Source of the DNA: Oceanococcus sp041624435
GTDB taxonomy: Bacteria > Pseudomonadota > Gammaproteobacteria > Nevskiales > Oceanococcaceae
DNA length: 37,228 nt
Assembly: GCA_041624435.1 (NCBI GenBank)
Contig: JBFJVB010000017.1
Span: 1 to 37,228 of the forward strand
Direction: 5' to 3'
The translations under genes and the position numbers were made by a program. The number at the start of each line of letters is the position of its first letter. Position 1 is the stretch's first letter. Shown here piece by piece: positions 28,676-37,228 of this stretch. The notes under the pieces are model-generated. The model was given only the letters and a program-made list of their open reading frames with translations. It was not told the origin of the DNA and did no database searches.

Positions 28676-31600
28676 TGCAGCCGACTCACTTGGGGGTTAT
28701 CCCAGCTGCCACCCAGGCGATAGCTGATCTGAGTCACCTGATCCAGTGGCTTGTCCAGCAACTCCTGGGCAAACATCAGGAACACGCCGACCACCGGCCC
28801 ACCCAGAACGGTGGCTGCCAGCGAAACTCCGGACGACAGCCCGGGATAGATGGTGATCGTCTGATCATAGGTGCGGTGCGCCAGATCGACCGAGCCGCGC
28901 GCCGCGATGCGCAGGGAGGTGCCTTTGACTTCCAGATCGTCACTCGAAGCCACGCCGTTTTCGATCAGGAATTCACCGCTGAGGCTGTCAAAACCCAGCC
29001 CGGTGTCGACAACATCACGGAAATCCAGAAAAAACCGCCGCGGCAGCGCATTGAAACTGAACAAACCCAGCATGCGACCGGCGCCCGGCTCGATGTTGAG
29101 CAAGCGACCCTCGCTGAAATCGAATTTGAGCTGGCCACTGAGGGTGTCATAACGCAGGCCATCCGGGTGGGCAGACCAGTTGAACCGACCGCTGAGCTGG
29201 CCGCGTCGGGCGGACAGATTATCCTGATAGCCCAGCACGGTCAGCCAGCTGCGAAAGGCCTGTGTATCGACCTTGAAATCCAGCGCGGCGGAAATCCCGG
29301 CGGCCTCGCGCAACCACAGGCCACTGAGATCGATTTCACGCCGGGTGCTGGAGTCCACCGTCAGGGTCTCGATCCGCGTGCCCAAGGCCACCGGGCTCAT
29401 GCGCAGATCGAGACGACCGACCGGCACATCATTCACGGCCAGGTCCTCGACCCGAAGGGCAAGATCCGGAATCAGGGTCGGGTCGACCGGAGCCGAGGCC
29501 TGGGTTTCCCGCCCGGCGGCAGGGTCGATGGCCCGGGTCCAGTTGAGCCGCTCAAATTCGCCGGTCAGCTGCAGGCGAGCGCCGGTCTGCTGGTTCGGAA
29601 TCCGCAGCGAACCGTTGGCCCGCGGTCCGGCCAGGCCGATATTCCATTGCTCCTCATCCTGGGTCATCTGCAGGCGCACGTCGGGCAAACGTTGCCCCAA
29701 GGCCAGCAAATCCCCGATCCGCAAGACCATGCCGCCGAATTGTCGGGACGAGGCGCCCGTGGCACCGGCCGCGCCGGCCTGCTCCTGTACCAGGTCCTGA
29801 ATCAGCGGCAGCCATTCATCGAACCGGGCCTGGGCCAACTGACCTTCGATCCACCAGCCCGGCGCACCGGCCGGGAGCGCGTCGCCACCCAGATGGATGC
29901 GGACGGCCCGCAGACCTGTAGATTTATCTCCGAGCAAGCCATCAAAACCCAGCAACTGGGCATAATTCACATGGACTCGGGTCTCCTTGCCGGGCATCAC
30001 CTGCACATGCAGACGGCGCAATTCATCGGCCTGCTTGCCCAGTGGCGCCGGCAAATCCCAGGCAGTACCCAGCAGATTGGTTTCGAACCGCAAACCGGGC
30101 TCGGCGCCGGGCCCGACCTGCATCGTGAATCGCCAGTCGCTGGCACCGCTGGCGCGCTGTTTGAGCCAGGTGGGCACGGGCACCGAAGGCGGCAACTGCC
30201 TGGGTTCCAGGCTCATCGCAGCTTCTATGCGCGTTCGCCCCTGGTCGGGTTGCAGGTTGATCTTGAGCGGAATCGAGGCCACTTCGGCAGTCAGGTCCCG
30301 GCCACGCAAACCGTTGTTGTCGATCTGGACTTCACCACGGATTTTCTGGATCGGATCCGGCCAGTAGCGCGTCCACAGCGCGGCCCGGTCAAACTGCAAT
30401 CTGGCCTGATAATCCGACTCACCAAGACGCTTCAGCGGCAACTTCAGGTTCAGGGTGCCCGCGGTACGCCCCGACACGGCCAGGCTGTCCAGGACCTCAC
30501 CCAGGTTCTTGCGCAACTTGGACTGTCCCAGCATTTTCCAGATATCGGCGGCATCACCCTGCAACTGCGCCTCCACTTCCACGGTGCTGTCGCGCAGGTC
30601 GGCAATTCGCGCCTCGGCTTGAGCGACCGCGACGCCGCCGATGCGGCCCCCGCGCGCGGCGACCGTAAGCTCATTGCCCTGCAGCACCAGGTCGGCTGCC
30701 GCCATTTCCAGAACCGGCCAGTCCGGGGCGAAATTCAGGGTCGTATCCTCCAGCGCCAGGGCCACGCGGAATACGCCGTTCTGACCATCAGCAAAGGGAA
30801 AATCCTTCAGGTCACCGCGAATCTGCACCTGACCTGAGGTCACCCGACTGGCCGGGACGGCTTGCGACAGCCAGTTCTTGAGACGCGGATGCCAGAACTT
30901 GGGCTGGAATGCCAGCCAGCGCGCAGGGTCCTTGCAGAAGAAATTCAGATCCAGGTCCAGCGCCGGCTCCTCCCCCAGGTTCAGACTGAGCCGGCCCACC
31001 CCATCCAGGCTCATCGCCGCATAATGCAGACCGGGGGCCTCGACCTGCCAGCCGCTGGCGGTGCGCTGCCAGCTCAGAGTGCCGCTCAGCTGGTCCAGGT
31101 CCAGGGCCTGGGGGAAAAGCTGTGGTGCATCCACGACCATCCCCTGGCTGTCCAGCTGGATTCGACCGCCATCGTGGTCCAGGGAAAGCAGCCCGCTGAG
31201 CTGTTGCAAGCCGGGCCATTTTTCACCCGCCGCCAGACTGACGCCGTCCAGCTTGGCGGTGATCCGGGGCCAGCGCTGGGCACCGGCCGATTGCACCACC
31301 ACCTGGTGCAGATTGCCGGACAGGGTCTGGAAAGCGCCCACCGACTCGGCTGTCGCCGCTGGCAGCAAGGCCAGCCAGGGCTGCAAATCCTGCAGACGTA
31401 GATATTGCGCATCCAGGGCATAACGGCCGCTCTCAAGCTCACCCGGCTGCCACTCCAAAGCGGTCCGGTGCACGGGCCAGGCCTCGCCCTGGCCGATGAG
31501 CTGGGCGCTGTGCAATTCGGCGCGCAAGCCCTCGCCCAGCGCGCTCAGCTGCAATTCGCCGCGCCAGCGCGCAAAGCCCTGGGGCGCCGCCGCCGGGCGA

Positions 31601-32424
31601 AAATCGTCCAGTTCGAAGCCCACCTGAGCCTCCTGCCATTGGCCCTGATGCCAGATGCTGTCGACGCTCAGCTGCTTCACCTGGCCACTGAGCAGCGGCA
31701 TGCGGGGCACAAAAGCGTGCAGGTCTGCCCAGATGTCCAGGTTCTTGAGCTCGGCCTTCAGGGTGCTGATGCGCCAGGGCGCCTGTTGCAGGACCAGGTG
31801 GAACTCGACCTCACTGTCGGTCTCGGCGGGCACATGCAATTCCCCGCCCAGTTCCAGGCCACGATAGGTCCGTTCCACGTTCGCCCGGCTGATCACCACC
31901 TGTCGCGCGGCGCGCTGATGATCCTGATCGATCCAGCTCAAGCGCACATCGTCAAGCTGTACATGGCCAATGCGACGCAGCTGGTCGAGGAAATCTTCCG
32001 GCGGTCGTTGCACGCTGCCGTCGGCCTGAACGCCACCGAGCTGCAGCGCACCGTCAATCAGACTCAGCTGCAGCGCGGTGCCGCGCATGCGCACACGACG
32101 CGGGGTCAGGTCCCCCTGCAACATGCGCAGCAGCGAAAAGCCGATGTGCAGCTCCGCCAGTTGCAGTCGTTCTTCGGGATTGGCCCCGACCACGACGCGT
32201 TCCAGTTGCAGGGTGGGGTAGCGACCACGCCAGATCAGATCCATTTCACCGATCTGGACCGGGCTGTTCATCAGGCTGCCGACACGCTGCTCAACCTCGG
32301 CGCGATACTCCGGCACCAGTTGCACGCCAATCCGGAACAGCCCGACGCTGACCCCGAGCAGGATGAGCAGGGACGCACCCATCACCACTCCGCTGATCCA
32401 GAGTCTCCGTTGCCACTTGCGCAT
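28672..32424 (-). CDS. yhdP: YhdP family AsmA-like protein (TIGR02099 type)
   Basis: A very large, 1250-residue protein with one N-terminal membrane anchor (WISGVVMGASLLILLGVSVG, about 8-27) and a long periplasmic region rich in beta strands. It includes a middle DUF3971-like part and a C-terminal AsmA-like part (FNWSAHPDGLRYDTLSGQLKF region, then GRMLGLFSFNALPRRFFLDF). Its length is close to that of E. coli YhdP (about 1266). YhdP, with TamB and YdbH, is thought to form a bridge carrying phospholipids from the inner to the outer membrane. It lies 11 bases after rng and overlaps the nitrilase start by four bases, so it is inside the long minus-strand operon. Confidence 0.94.
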   Translation of the reverse strand: MRKWQRRLWISGVVMGASLLILLGVSVGLFRIGVQLVPEYRAEVEQRVGSLMNSPVQIGEMDLIWRGRYPTLQLERVVVGANPEERLQLAELHIGFSLLRMLQGDLTPRRVRMRGTALQLSLIDGALQLGGVQADGSVQRPPEDFLDQLRRIGHVQLDDVRLSWIDQDHQRAARQVVISRANVERTYRGLELGGELHVPAETDSEVEFHLVLQQAPWRISTLKAELKNLDIWADLHAFVPRMPLLSGQVKQLSVDSIWHQGQWQEAQVGFELDDFRPAAAPQGFARWRGELQLSALGEGLRAELHSAQLIGQGEAWPVHRTALEWQPGELESGRYALDAQYLRLQDLQPWLALLPAATAESVGAFQTLSGNLHQVVVQSAGAQRWPRITAKLDGVSLAAGEKWPGLQQLSGLLSLDHDGGRIQLDSQGMVVDAPQLFPQALDLDQLSGTLSWQRTASGWQVEAPGLHYAAMSLDGVGRLSLNLGEEPALDLDLNFFCKDPARWLAFQPKFWHPRLKNWLSQAVPASRVTSGQVQIRGDLKDFPFADGQNGVFRVALALEDTTLNFAPDWPVLEMAAADLVLQGNELTVAARGGRIGGVAVAQAEARIADLRDSTVEVEAQLQGDAADIWKMLGQSKLRKNLGEVLDSLAVSGRTAGTLNLKLPLKRLGESDYQARLQFDRAALWTRYWPDPIQKIRGEVQIDNNGLRGRDLTAEVASIPLKINLQPDQGRTRIEAAMSLEPRQLPPSVPVPTWLKQRASGASDWRFTMQVGPGAEPGLRFETNLLGTAWDLPAPLGKQADELRRLHVQVMPGKETRVHVNYAQLLGFDGLLGDKSTGLRAVRIHLGGDALPAGAPGWWIEGQLAQARFDEWLPLIQDLVQEQAGAAGATGASSRQFGGMVLRIGDLLALGQRLPDVRLQMTQDEEQWNIGLAGPRANGSLRIPNQQTGARLQLTGEFERLNWTRAIDPAAGRETQASAPVDPTLIPDLALRVEDLAVNDVPVGRLDLRMSPVALGTRIETLTVDSSTRREIDLSGLWLREAAGISAALDFKVDTQAFRSWLTVLGYQDNLSARRGQLSGRFNWSAHPDGLRYDTLSGQLKFDFSEGRLLNIEPGAGRMLGLFSFNALPRRFFLDFRDVVDTGLGFDSLSGEFLIENGVASSDDLEVKGTSLRIAARGSVDLAHRTYDQTITIYPGLSSGVSLAATVLGGPVVGVFLMFAQELLDKPLDQVTQISYRLGGSWDNPQVSRLQ

Positions 32425-32435
32425 CTGGCTTAGCT

Positions 32436-33905
32436 CTAGAGTGGCACGACGTCGTAGGATTCGGGCAGGTACTGCGCCTCGGCCAACAAGCGTATGGGTT
32501 TGTGCACCACCTCTTCCAATTCGGCCAGGCCGGTTGACTGCTCATCGGCCAGGCGGGCGATCACATCGGGATGAGCCAGGACACGGTACTCACGGGCCTG
32601 AAACTGTCGCGCCGTACGGCGTAACTCACGAAAGATTTCGTAACACACGGTTTCCGCAGATTTGATCCGTCCTCGACTCATGCAGGTAGGACAGGGCTCG
32701 CAGAGAATTCGTTCCAGGGACTCGCGGGTTCGCTTGCGCGTCATCTCCACCAGGCCCAGCGATGACAGGGAGCAGATCACGCTCTTGGCATGATCGCGCG
32801 CCAGGGCCTTGCTCAGTGCCGCCAGCACCTGCTCGCGGTGCGTTTCATCCACCATGTCGATGAAATCGATGATGATGATCCCGCCCAGATTGCGCAGCCG
32901 CAACTGATGCGCAATGGTCTGTGCCGCCTCCAGATTGGTCTTGAAGATGGTCTCTTCCAGATTGCGATAACCGACAAAGGCGCCGGTATTCACATCCACC
33001 GTGGTCATCGCCTCGGTCTGGTCGAAGACCAGGTGCCCCCCGGACTTGAGTGGCACTTTGCGATCCAGGGCCCGCTGCAGTTCATCTTCGACCCCGTAGA
33101 GGTCAAAGATCGGCGCCGTGCCATCGAAATAATCGATCCGCTCGGCAACACCAGGCACGAAACGGCGCACGAATTCGACGCAACGCGTATACGCGGCCTC
33201 ATCGTCGATCCGCACCCGTTCGATGTCGTCGTTCATCAGATCGCGCAGGGTCCGCAACACCAGCGGCAGATCGCCATGCACCAGCGTCCCGGCCTGGGCG
33301 GTGCGTCCGGCTTCCTGGATGGAGTCCCAGAGTCGATGCAGAAACTCCACATCGGCCCGCAGATCACTCTCGCAGACCCCTTCACCGGCCGTACGGACGA
33401 TAAAACTGCCCGGGCGACCCGAGTCGGCCACCATGCCCGTGAGCATCTCGCGCAGGCGGCTGCGCTCCGCCTCATCCTCGATCTTGATCGAAATACCGAC
33501 CCGGTCGCTGTGCGGCAGATACACCAGATACCGCGACGGAATCGTCAGCTGGCTGGTGAGTCTGGCGCCTTTGCTGCCCAGCGGTTCCTTGATAACCTGC
33601 ACCAGGATGGCGTCACCATCTTGCAGCAGGGAACGGATACCGAGCGGCTCGCCACTGTCGTCCGCATCGGTGCCATCCTCACACAGCACATCCGAGGCGT
33701 GCAGGAACGCGGTCCGGTCCAGGCCTACATCGACGAAGGCTGCCTGCATTCCGGGAAGCACGCGCTGAACCCGGCCCTTGTAGATATTGCCCACCACGCT
33801 CACATTGGAAGCGCGCTGAATGAAGATTTCCTGCAGCACGCCCTGTTCCACCAGGGCCACGCGGGTCTCCTGGGGACTGACGTTGATGAGGATCTCATTA
33901 CTCAT
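32436..33905 (-). CDS. rng: Ribonuclease G
   Basis: A 489-residue endoribonuclease of the RNase E/G family, of the same length as E. coli RNase G. It matures the 5' end of 16S rRNA and degrades some mRNAs. The S1 domain (NIYKGRVQRVLPGMQAAFVDVG, from about residue 40) comes first. The catalytic core has FDQTEAMTTVDVNTG and IIIDFIDM, holding the metal-binding aspartates, and the zinc-link CEPCPTC lies near residue 405. There is no long C-terminal scaffold as in RNase E. The start overlaps the maf stop by four bases (ATGA). Confidence 0.97.
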   Translation of the reverse strand: MSNEILINVSPQETRVALVEQGVLQEIFIQRASNVSVVGNIYKGRVQRVLPGMQAAFVDVGLDRTAFLHASDVLCEDGTDADDSGEPLGIRSLLQDGDAILVQVIKEPLGSKGARLTSQLTIPSRYLVYLPHSDRVGISIKIEDEAERSRLREMLTGMVADSGRPGSFIVRTAGEGVCESDLRADVEFLHRLWDSIQEAGRTAQAGTLVHGDLPLVLRTLRDLMNDDIERVRIDDEAAYTRCVEFVRRFVPGVAERIDYFDGTAPIFDLYGVEDELQRALDRKVPLKSGGHLVFDQTEAMTTVDVNTGAFVGYRNLEETIFKTNLEAAQTIAHQLRLRNLGGIIIIDFIDMVDETHREQVLAALSKALARDHAKSVICSLSSLGLVEMTRKRTRESLERILCEPCPTCMSRGRIKSAETVCYEIFRELRRTARQFQAREYRVLAHPDVIARLADEQSTGLAELEEVVHKPIRLLAEAQYLPESYDVVPL

Positions 33906-34486
33906 GGGGCGCTCAAGGCTGGCGGCTCGATAGCAAACAACTTTAACAGTCTTAAGCTCATCTGCACGGGCAAGCCGACGACCCCGGAGTAGCTGCCGGA
34001 GATTTCCTGCACGAAAGCCTCGGCCAGTCCCTGGATCGCGTACCCCCCGGCCTTGCCCTGGGGCTCACCGCTGGCCCAGTAGGCGGCGGCCTGCGCTGGC
34101 GTGACCGGGGCGAAACTCACCCGGGTTCGGCTCAAGCCGATCTCCCGACGCTCCGCCTGGCGGACGCATACCGCGGTGAGCACCTCGTGCTCGCGCCCGG
34201 ACAGCTGCGCCAGCATCCGCAGGCCCTCGGCACGGTCACGCGGCTTGCCCATGATCACATCGCCCAGCGCAACGATGGTATCCGCCCCCAGCACCGGCAG
34301 GTTGGTCTGGCCCAGCGCGGCGGCTTTTTCCACGGCCAGGCGCTGCACATAGGCGGCGGGCGCCTCTTGCGTCAGGCGTGACTCGTCGATATCCGCAGGC
34401 ACCACAGAAAAGCGCAGGCCCAGACGAGCCAGCAATTCGGCGCGACGCGGCGACTGGGAAGCGAGGATGAATTGCTGGTCCGACAT
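33902..34486 (-). CDS. maf: Maf-family nucleotide pyrophosphatase (YhdE type)
   Basis: A 194-residue Maf protein, a house-cleaning pyrophosphatase; the YhdE branch acts on dTTP, UTP and modified pyrimidine nucleotides. It begins with the family motif LASQSPRRAELL, has PADIDES, the GADTIVALGDVIMGKP centre with the likely catalytic aspartate, and GGYAIQGLAEAFVQEISGSYSGVVGLP near the end. Placement directly before rng matches E. coli yhdE-rng, supporting the branch assignment. It overlaps rng by four bases and lies two bases after rlmH. Confidence 0.95.
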   Translation of the reverse strand: MSDQQFILASQSPRRAELLARLGLRFSVVPADIDESRLTQEAPAAYVQRLAVEKAAALGQTNLPVLGADTIVALGDVIMGKPRDRAEGLRMLAQLSGREHEVLTAVCVRQAERREIGLSRTRVSFAPVTPAQAAAYWASGEPQGKAGGYAIQGLAEAFVQEISGSYSGVVGLPVQMSLRLLKLFAIEPPALSAP

Positions 34487-34488
34487 GC

Positions 34489-34953
34489 TTATTCGCGGTG
34501 GTAAGGGTGGCCGGACATCAGGGTATAGGCACGGTAGACCTGCTCTATCAGCAGCAGGCGCGCGAGCCCATGCGGCAGGGTCATGCGCGACAGCGACAGC
34601 AGCTCATCGGCGCGCTGGCGGAATTCGGCGGAATGGCCGTCGGCCCCTCCGATCACCAGGCTCACATCGCGCCCGTCCATCTGCCAGGTCTCGATGCGGC
34701 GGGCAAAATCCGGGCTGGTGCCCGGCTGCCCCCGCTCGTCCAGGGCGACCAGGCGCTCCCCGGGGCGCAAGCGATTCTGCAATCGGGCGCTGTCCGCCGC
34801 CTGCAACTGGGCCATGGTCTGGCCCGATTTGCGCGGCGCCGGATCGATCACTTCCATTTCGACCGGGAATTGCCTCGGGAAGCGTTTCATGAACGCTTCC
34901 ACACCGTCGTCAACCCAGCTCGGCATGCGCTTCCCGATGCACAGAACGCGCAT
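34489..34953 (-). CDS. rlmH: 23S rRNA (pseudouridine(1915)-N(3))-methyltransferase RlmH
   Basis: A 154-residue SPOUT-class methyltransferase that methylates pseudouridine 1915 in helix 69 of 23S rRNA. The SAM-binding knot is seen in SLVIGGADGH and the C-terminal LLLIEQVYRAYTLMSGHPYHRE, which is nearly invariant in the family. The ATG at 34953 gives the normal length; a GTG two codons upstream is possible. rsfS ends nine bases before, and maf begins two bases after its stop. Confidence 0.97.
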   Translation of the reverse strand: MRVLCIGKRMPSWVDDGVEAFMKRFPRQFPVEMEVIDPAPRKSGQTMAQLQAADSARLQNRLRPGERLVALDERGQPGTSPDFARRIETWQMDGRDVSLVIGGADGHSAEFRQRADELLSLSRMTLPHGLARLLLIEQVYRAYTLMSGHPYHRE

Positions 34954-34961
34954 CTTCACGG

Positions 34962-35357
34962 CTAGGCGTCCTGCACGGGCCCGGTCAGGCCGGAGGCGTC
35001 ATCCTCGGCCGCGGCCGCCGCGTCCGGCCCCATCGACCAGAGTTTTTCCAGCTGATAGAAGGCGCGCGTCTGCTGTTGCATCACGTGCACGATGACGGCG
35101 CCCAGGTCGACCAGTACCCACTCCCCTTCATCGAGCCCTTCGATACCGGGCGGATGCCCCGCGGCCTTGGCCGCCAGGGCGAGATTCTCGGCCAGCGATT
35201 TCACATGCCGTTGCGACGTACCGGTACAGATCAGCATGTAGTCCGTCACCGTGGTCATTGCCTGCACATCCAGGACCACCAGGTCCTTGGCCTTGCCATC
35301 TTCCAGGGCCCCTCTGGCCAGGGCCAGCAAATTGTTTTCAGCGGATATGACCGTCAC
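34962..35357 (-). CDS. rsfS: Ribosomal silencing factor RsfS
   Basis: A 131-residue DUF143 protein that binds L14 on the 50S subunit and blocks subunit joining under starvation. The core AKDLVVLDVQAMTTVTDYMLICTGTSQRHVKSLAENL and GLDEGEWVLVDLGAVIVHVMQ is full. A C-terminal acidic, Ala-rich tail of about 25 residues is extra to the core. The GTG start at 35357 lies inside proA, giving an unusual 20-base overlap; no in-frame ATG fits. In many gammaproteobacteria nadD is found just upstream of rsfS, but here proA takes that place directly. Confidence 0.94.
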   Translation of the reverse strand: MTVISAENNLLALARGALEDGKAKDLVVLDVQAMTTVTDYMLICTGTSQRHVKSLAENLALAAKAAGHPPGIEGLDEGEWVLVDLGAVIVHVMQQQTRAFYQLEKLWSMGPDAAAAAEDDASGLTGPVQDA

Positions 35358-36630
35358 CCATCACGATGTATTTCTCGGTAGTCAGTCCCTGTAAGCCTAC
35401 GGGACCACGTGCATGTAATTTGTCGGTGCTGATACCAATTTCAGCACCTAAACCGTATTCAAAGCCGTCGGCAAACCGGGTTGAAGCGTTGACCATGACC
35501 GAACTGGAATCGACTTCGCGCAGGAAACGCTGCGCCTTGGCCAGGTCCTCGGTCACGATGGCTTCGGTGTGACCCGAGCCGTATTGGCGGATATGCGCCA
35601 TCGCGGCATCAATCCCGTCCACCACCCGGACCGACAGGATGGGTGCCAGGTATTCCGCGGCCCAGTCAGCCTCCACCGCGGGCACGACATCATCGATGAG
35701 CTCCTGGGTACGCTCACAACCGCGCAGTTCCACCCCGGCCTGGCGATAAGCCACCGCCAGTTCAGGCAGAATCTCGGCCGCCCGGCTCCGCGCCACCAGC
35801 AGGGTTTCCATGGTGTTGCAGGTGCCATAACGCTGAGTCTTGGCATTGACCGCAATGGCCTGCGCCTTTTCCGAGCTTGCCGCATCATCGATATACACGT
35901 GACAGACGCCGTCCAGATGTTTGATCACCGGCACCCGCGCGTGTTCGGCCACGGCGCGGACCAGGCCCTTGCCACCGCGCGGCACGATCACGTCGATGAA
36001 CTCCGGCATCGCCACCAGAATCGGCACCGCCGCACGATCGGTCAGCTCCAGAACCTGCACGCAATCGCCGGGCAACTCGGCATCCTTCAGGGCCTGGGTC
36101 ACACAGGCGCCAATCGCCAGATTGGAGCGAATCGCTTCGGAGCCCCCCCGCAGGATCGCCGCATTGCCCGATTTCAGGCACAGGGCGGCTGCATCGGCGG
36201 TCACGTTCGGACGCGATTCGTAAATGATCGCCACCACACCCAGCGGCACGCGCATCTTGCCAACCTGAATCCCGGAGGGCCGATACGACAGACCGCTGAC
36301 CGAGCCGACCGGGTCGTCCAGGCCCGCCACCTGCCGGACGCCCGCAGCCATCCCGCGGATCCGTTCGGGAGTCAGTTCCAGACGATCGAGCAGCGCTGCA
36401 TCCAGGCCGCGTTCCCGGCCCGCCTGCATATCCTTGTCGTTTTCAGCCAGCAAATGCGCGCTGTGCTGCTCCAGCGCATCGGCCAAGGCGAACAATGCGG
36501 CATTCTTGGCTCCCGGTGAGGCCGCGCTGATTACCTGGGCTGCCGCCCGGGCACGCTGACCCACGGCGCGCATCTGGCGCAGGAGAAATTCATTTTCGAC
36601 CGGCATCACGGTCGAATCCTTGTCTGACAT
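35338..36630 (-). CDS. proA: Gamma-glutamyl phosphate reductase
   Basis: A 430-residue aldehyde-dehydrogenase-fold enzyme that reduces gamma-glutamyl phosphate to glutamate semialdehyde with NADPH, in proline synthesis. The catalytic cysteine is in QRYGTCNTMETLL. PLGVVAIIYESRPNVTADAAALCLKSGNA, VPRGGKGLV and VIKHLDGVCHVYID are also conserved. The ATG at 36630 is chosen over an upstream TTG at 36648; a later Met (MPVENEF) is also possible. holA ends 19 bases upstream. The 3' end overlaps rsfS by 20 bases. proB is not in the window. Confidence 0.97.
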   Translation of the reverse strand: MSDKDSTVMPVENEFLLRQMRAVGQRARAAAQVISAASPGAKNAALFALADALEQHSAHLLAENDKDMQAGRERGLDAALLDRLELTPERIRGMAAGVRQVAGLDDPVGSVSGLSYRPSGIQVGKMRVPLGVVAIIYESRPNVTADAAALCLKSGNAAILRGGSEAIRSNLAIGACVTQALKDAELPGDCVQVLELTDRAAVPILVAMPEFIDVIVPRGGKGLVRAVAEHARVPVIKHLDGVCHVYIDDAASSEKAQAIAVNAKTQRYGTCNTMETLLVARSRAAEILPELAVAYRQAGVELRGCERTQELIDDVVPAVEADWAAEYLAPILSVRVVDGIDAAMAHIRQYGSGHTEAIVTEDLAKAQRFLREVDSSSVMVNASTRFADGFEYGLGAEIGISTDKLHARGPVGLQGLTTEKYIVMGDGHIR

Positions 36631-36649
36631 AACATCCACTTTTATCAAT

Positions 36650-37228
36650 TCATGCCACCCGGCGACCGCCGTGGCCGCACAGGCGAACGGCTAAGTTTAC
36701 CAAGTCCTCCCAAAAACGCGCCTCTGGCGCCGATTTGGCGGTTCGATCCAGCCCCACGGCAAGCAAATGCAAGCGCCGGACCTCGGCGCCCGGCAGACGC
36801 CGCAAGGCGCCACTGAACACCGGCTGACGGTTACGCCAGATACCCACCTCGGCACAGGCGCGCTCCGGCCCCAGCGCCCCGGCGCGTTGCGCGGCCGCAT
36901 GCAGGCTGCGCAGATCTCGCGCCAGGCTGGCCAGCAACAGCACCGGCGCCGTGCCTTCTTCGCGCAATCGCTGAATCATCCGCAATCCGGCGGCGAGATC
37001 GCCGGCCAGCAACACGTCGGGCAAGTCGAACCCGACAAAGCGGGCATGATCGCTCACGACCTGCTGCAGACCGGGCAGATCCCAGTTCCGACCGCCATCC
37101 AGCAAGGGCAGTTTTTCCAGTTCCTGACGGGCGGCGAGCAAGTTGCCCTCCACCTGCTCGGCCAGCCAGCTCAAGGCATCGGGCTCGATTTGCAGCCCCA
37201 GACTCCCGGCCCGGTCGGCCAGCCAGCG
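36650..37228 (-). CDS. holA: DNA polymerase III subunit delta, 5' end cut by window
   Basis: The last 192 codons of holA; the frame stays open to the window edge, so the start lies outside. The delta subunit opens the beta sliding clamp within the clamp-loader complex. The visible part covers the end of the AAA+ lid and the C-terminal collar domain, with EGNLLAARQELEKLPLL, VSDHARFVGFDLPDVLLAGD, and VGIWRNRQPVFSGALRRL, each aligning with E. coli HolA. It is the first seen gene of the run that continues to proA, rsfS, rlmH, maf, rng, yhdP, the nitrilase and tldD. Confidence 0.93.
   Translation of the reverse strand, partial: RWLADRAGSLGLQIEPDALSWLAEQVEGNLLAARQELEKLPLLDGGRNWDLPGLQQVVSDHARFVGFDLPDVLLAGDLAAGLRMIQRLREEGTAPVLLLASLARDLRSLHAAAQRAGALGPERACAEVGIWRNRQPVFSGALRRLPGAEVRRLHLLAVGLDRTAKSAPEARFWEDLVNLAVRLCGHGGRRVA

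Noticed and set aside
28675..30837. 720-codon open frame antisense to yhdP
   Set aside because: Long antisense frames are common in high-GC coding DNA. The translation is low-complexity (Gln/Pro/Arg-rich) with no domain, while yhdP on the other strand is a full-length family member.
1..37228. Hidden defence island, prophage, integron or CRISPR array
   Set aside because: No direct-repeat array, integrase, transposase, or toxin-antitoxin pair was seen. Gene content is core, and base composition is even apart from short AT-rich promoters.

Overview
This is a high-GC, gene-dense stretch of chromosome from a gammaproteobacterium. The evidence is the gene content and order: rsmD-coaD, dut-argB beside coaBC, radC beside rpmB-rpmG, and the block holA-proA-rsfS-rlmH-maf-rng-yhdP-nitrilase-tldD. 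A proteobacterial-type phosphoribulokinase, a Cys-pair (Fe-S type) sulfonucleotide reductase and an E. coli-like Tas reductase fit a Chromatiales-like or related lineage, but the genus cannot be read from the sequence. No phage, insertion sequence, CRISPR array or obvious transferred island was seen. Most of the window is housekeeping.

Layout. 1-900: an inverted pair of REP-like palindromes, tRNA-Gly(CCC), and an unrecognised membrane protein on the minus strand. 900-4811: a thiS-thiG-trmB-prk-tas run on the plus strand, preceded by a leader that can fold into a three-way junction. 4812-5478: a 361-base intergenic region with several inverted repeats and a good sigma70-type promoter, which drives a small acidic protein through a folded leader. 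5447-7589 (minus): xth and ampG. 7658-11388 (plus): photolyase, pyrE, cysH and an exported DUF4124 protein. 11425-14064 (minus): coaBC, dut, argB. 14133-20149 (plus): radC, rpmB, rpmG and its terminator, a four-gene ABC transporter operon of the Gld type, and mutM. 20122-21072 (minus): an EamA transporter. 21071-22387 (plus): rimO. 22332-25179 (minus): rsmD-coaD-ggt. 25280-26362 (plus): a membrane GGDEF protein. 26382-37228 (minus): one long operon-like run from holA (cut by the window end) to tldD.

How the genes work together. The window mixes cofactor synthesis (thiS/thiG for the thiamine thiazole, coaBC and coaD for coenzyme A), nucleotide and amino-acid synthesis (pyrE, dut, argB, proA), DNA repair (photolyase, xth, mutM), translation and ribosome maturation (rpmB, rpmG, rimO, rsmD, rlmH, rsfS, trmB, tRNA-Gly), RNA processing (rng) and envelope maintenance (ampG, ggt, yhdP). 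Many adjacent genes overlap by 1 or 4 bases, so coupled translation is likely. Three convergent pairs overlap at their 3' ends by 28 to 56 bases.

The least explained signals are RNA-like: the thiS leader (956-1048), the folded leader before the small acidic protein (5095-5161), and a hairpin covering the likely ribosome-binding site of phosphoribulokinase (2859-2890). Among proteins, the four-gene Gld-type ABC operon, the orphan membrane protein at 254-865 and the absence of nadD between proA and rsfS deserve a second look. No clear new multi-gene system was found.
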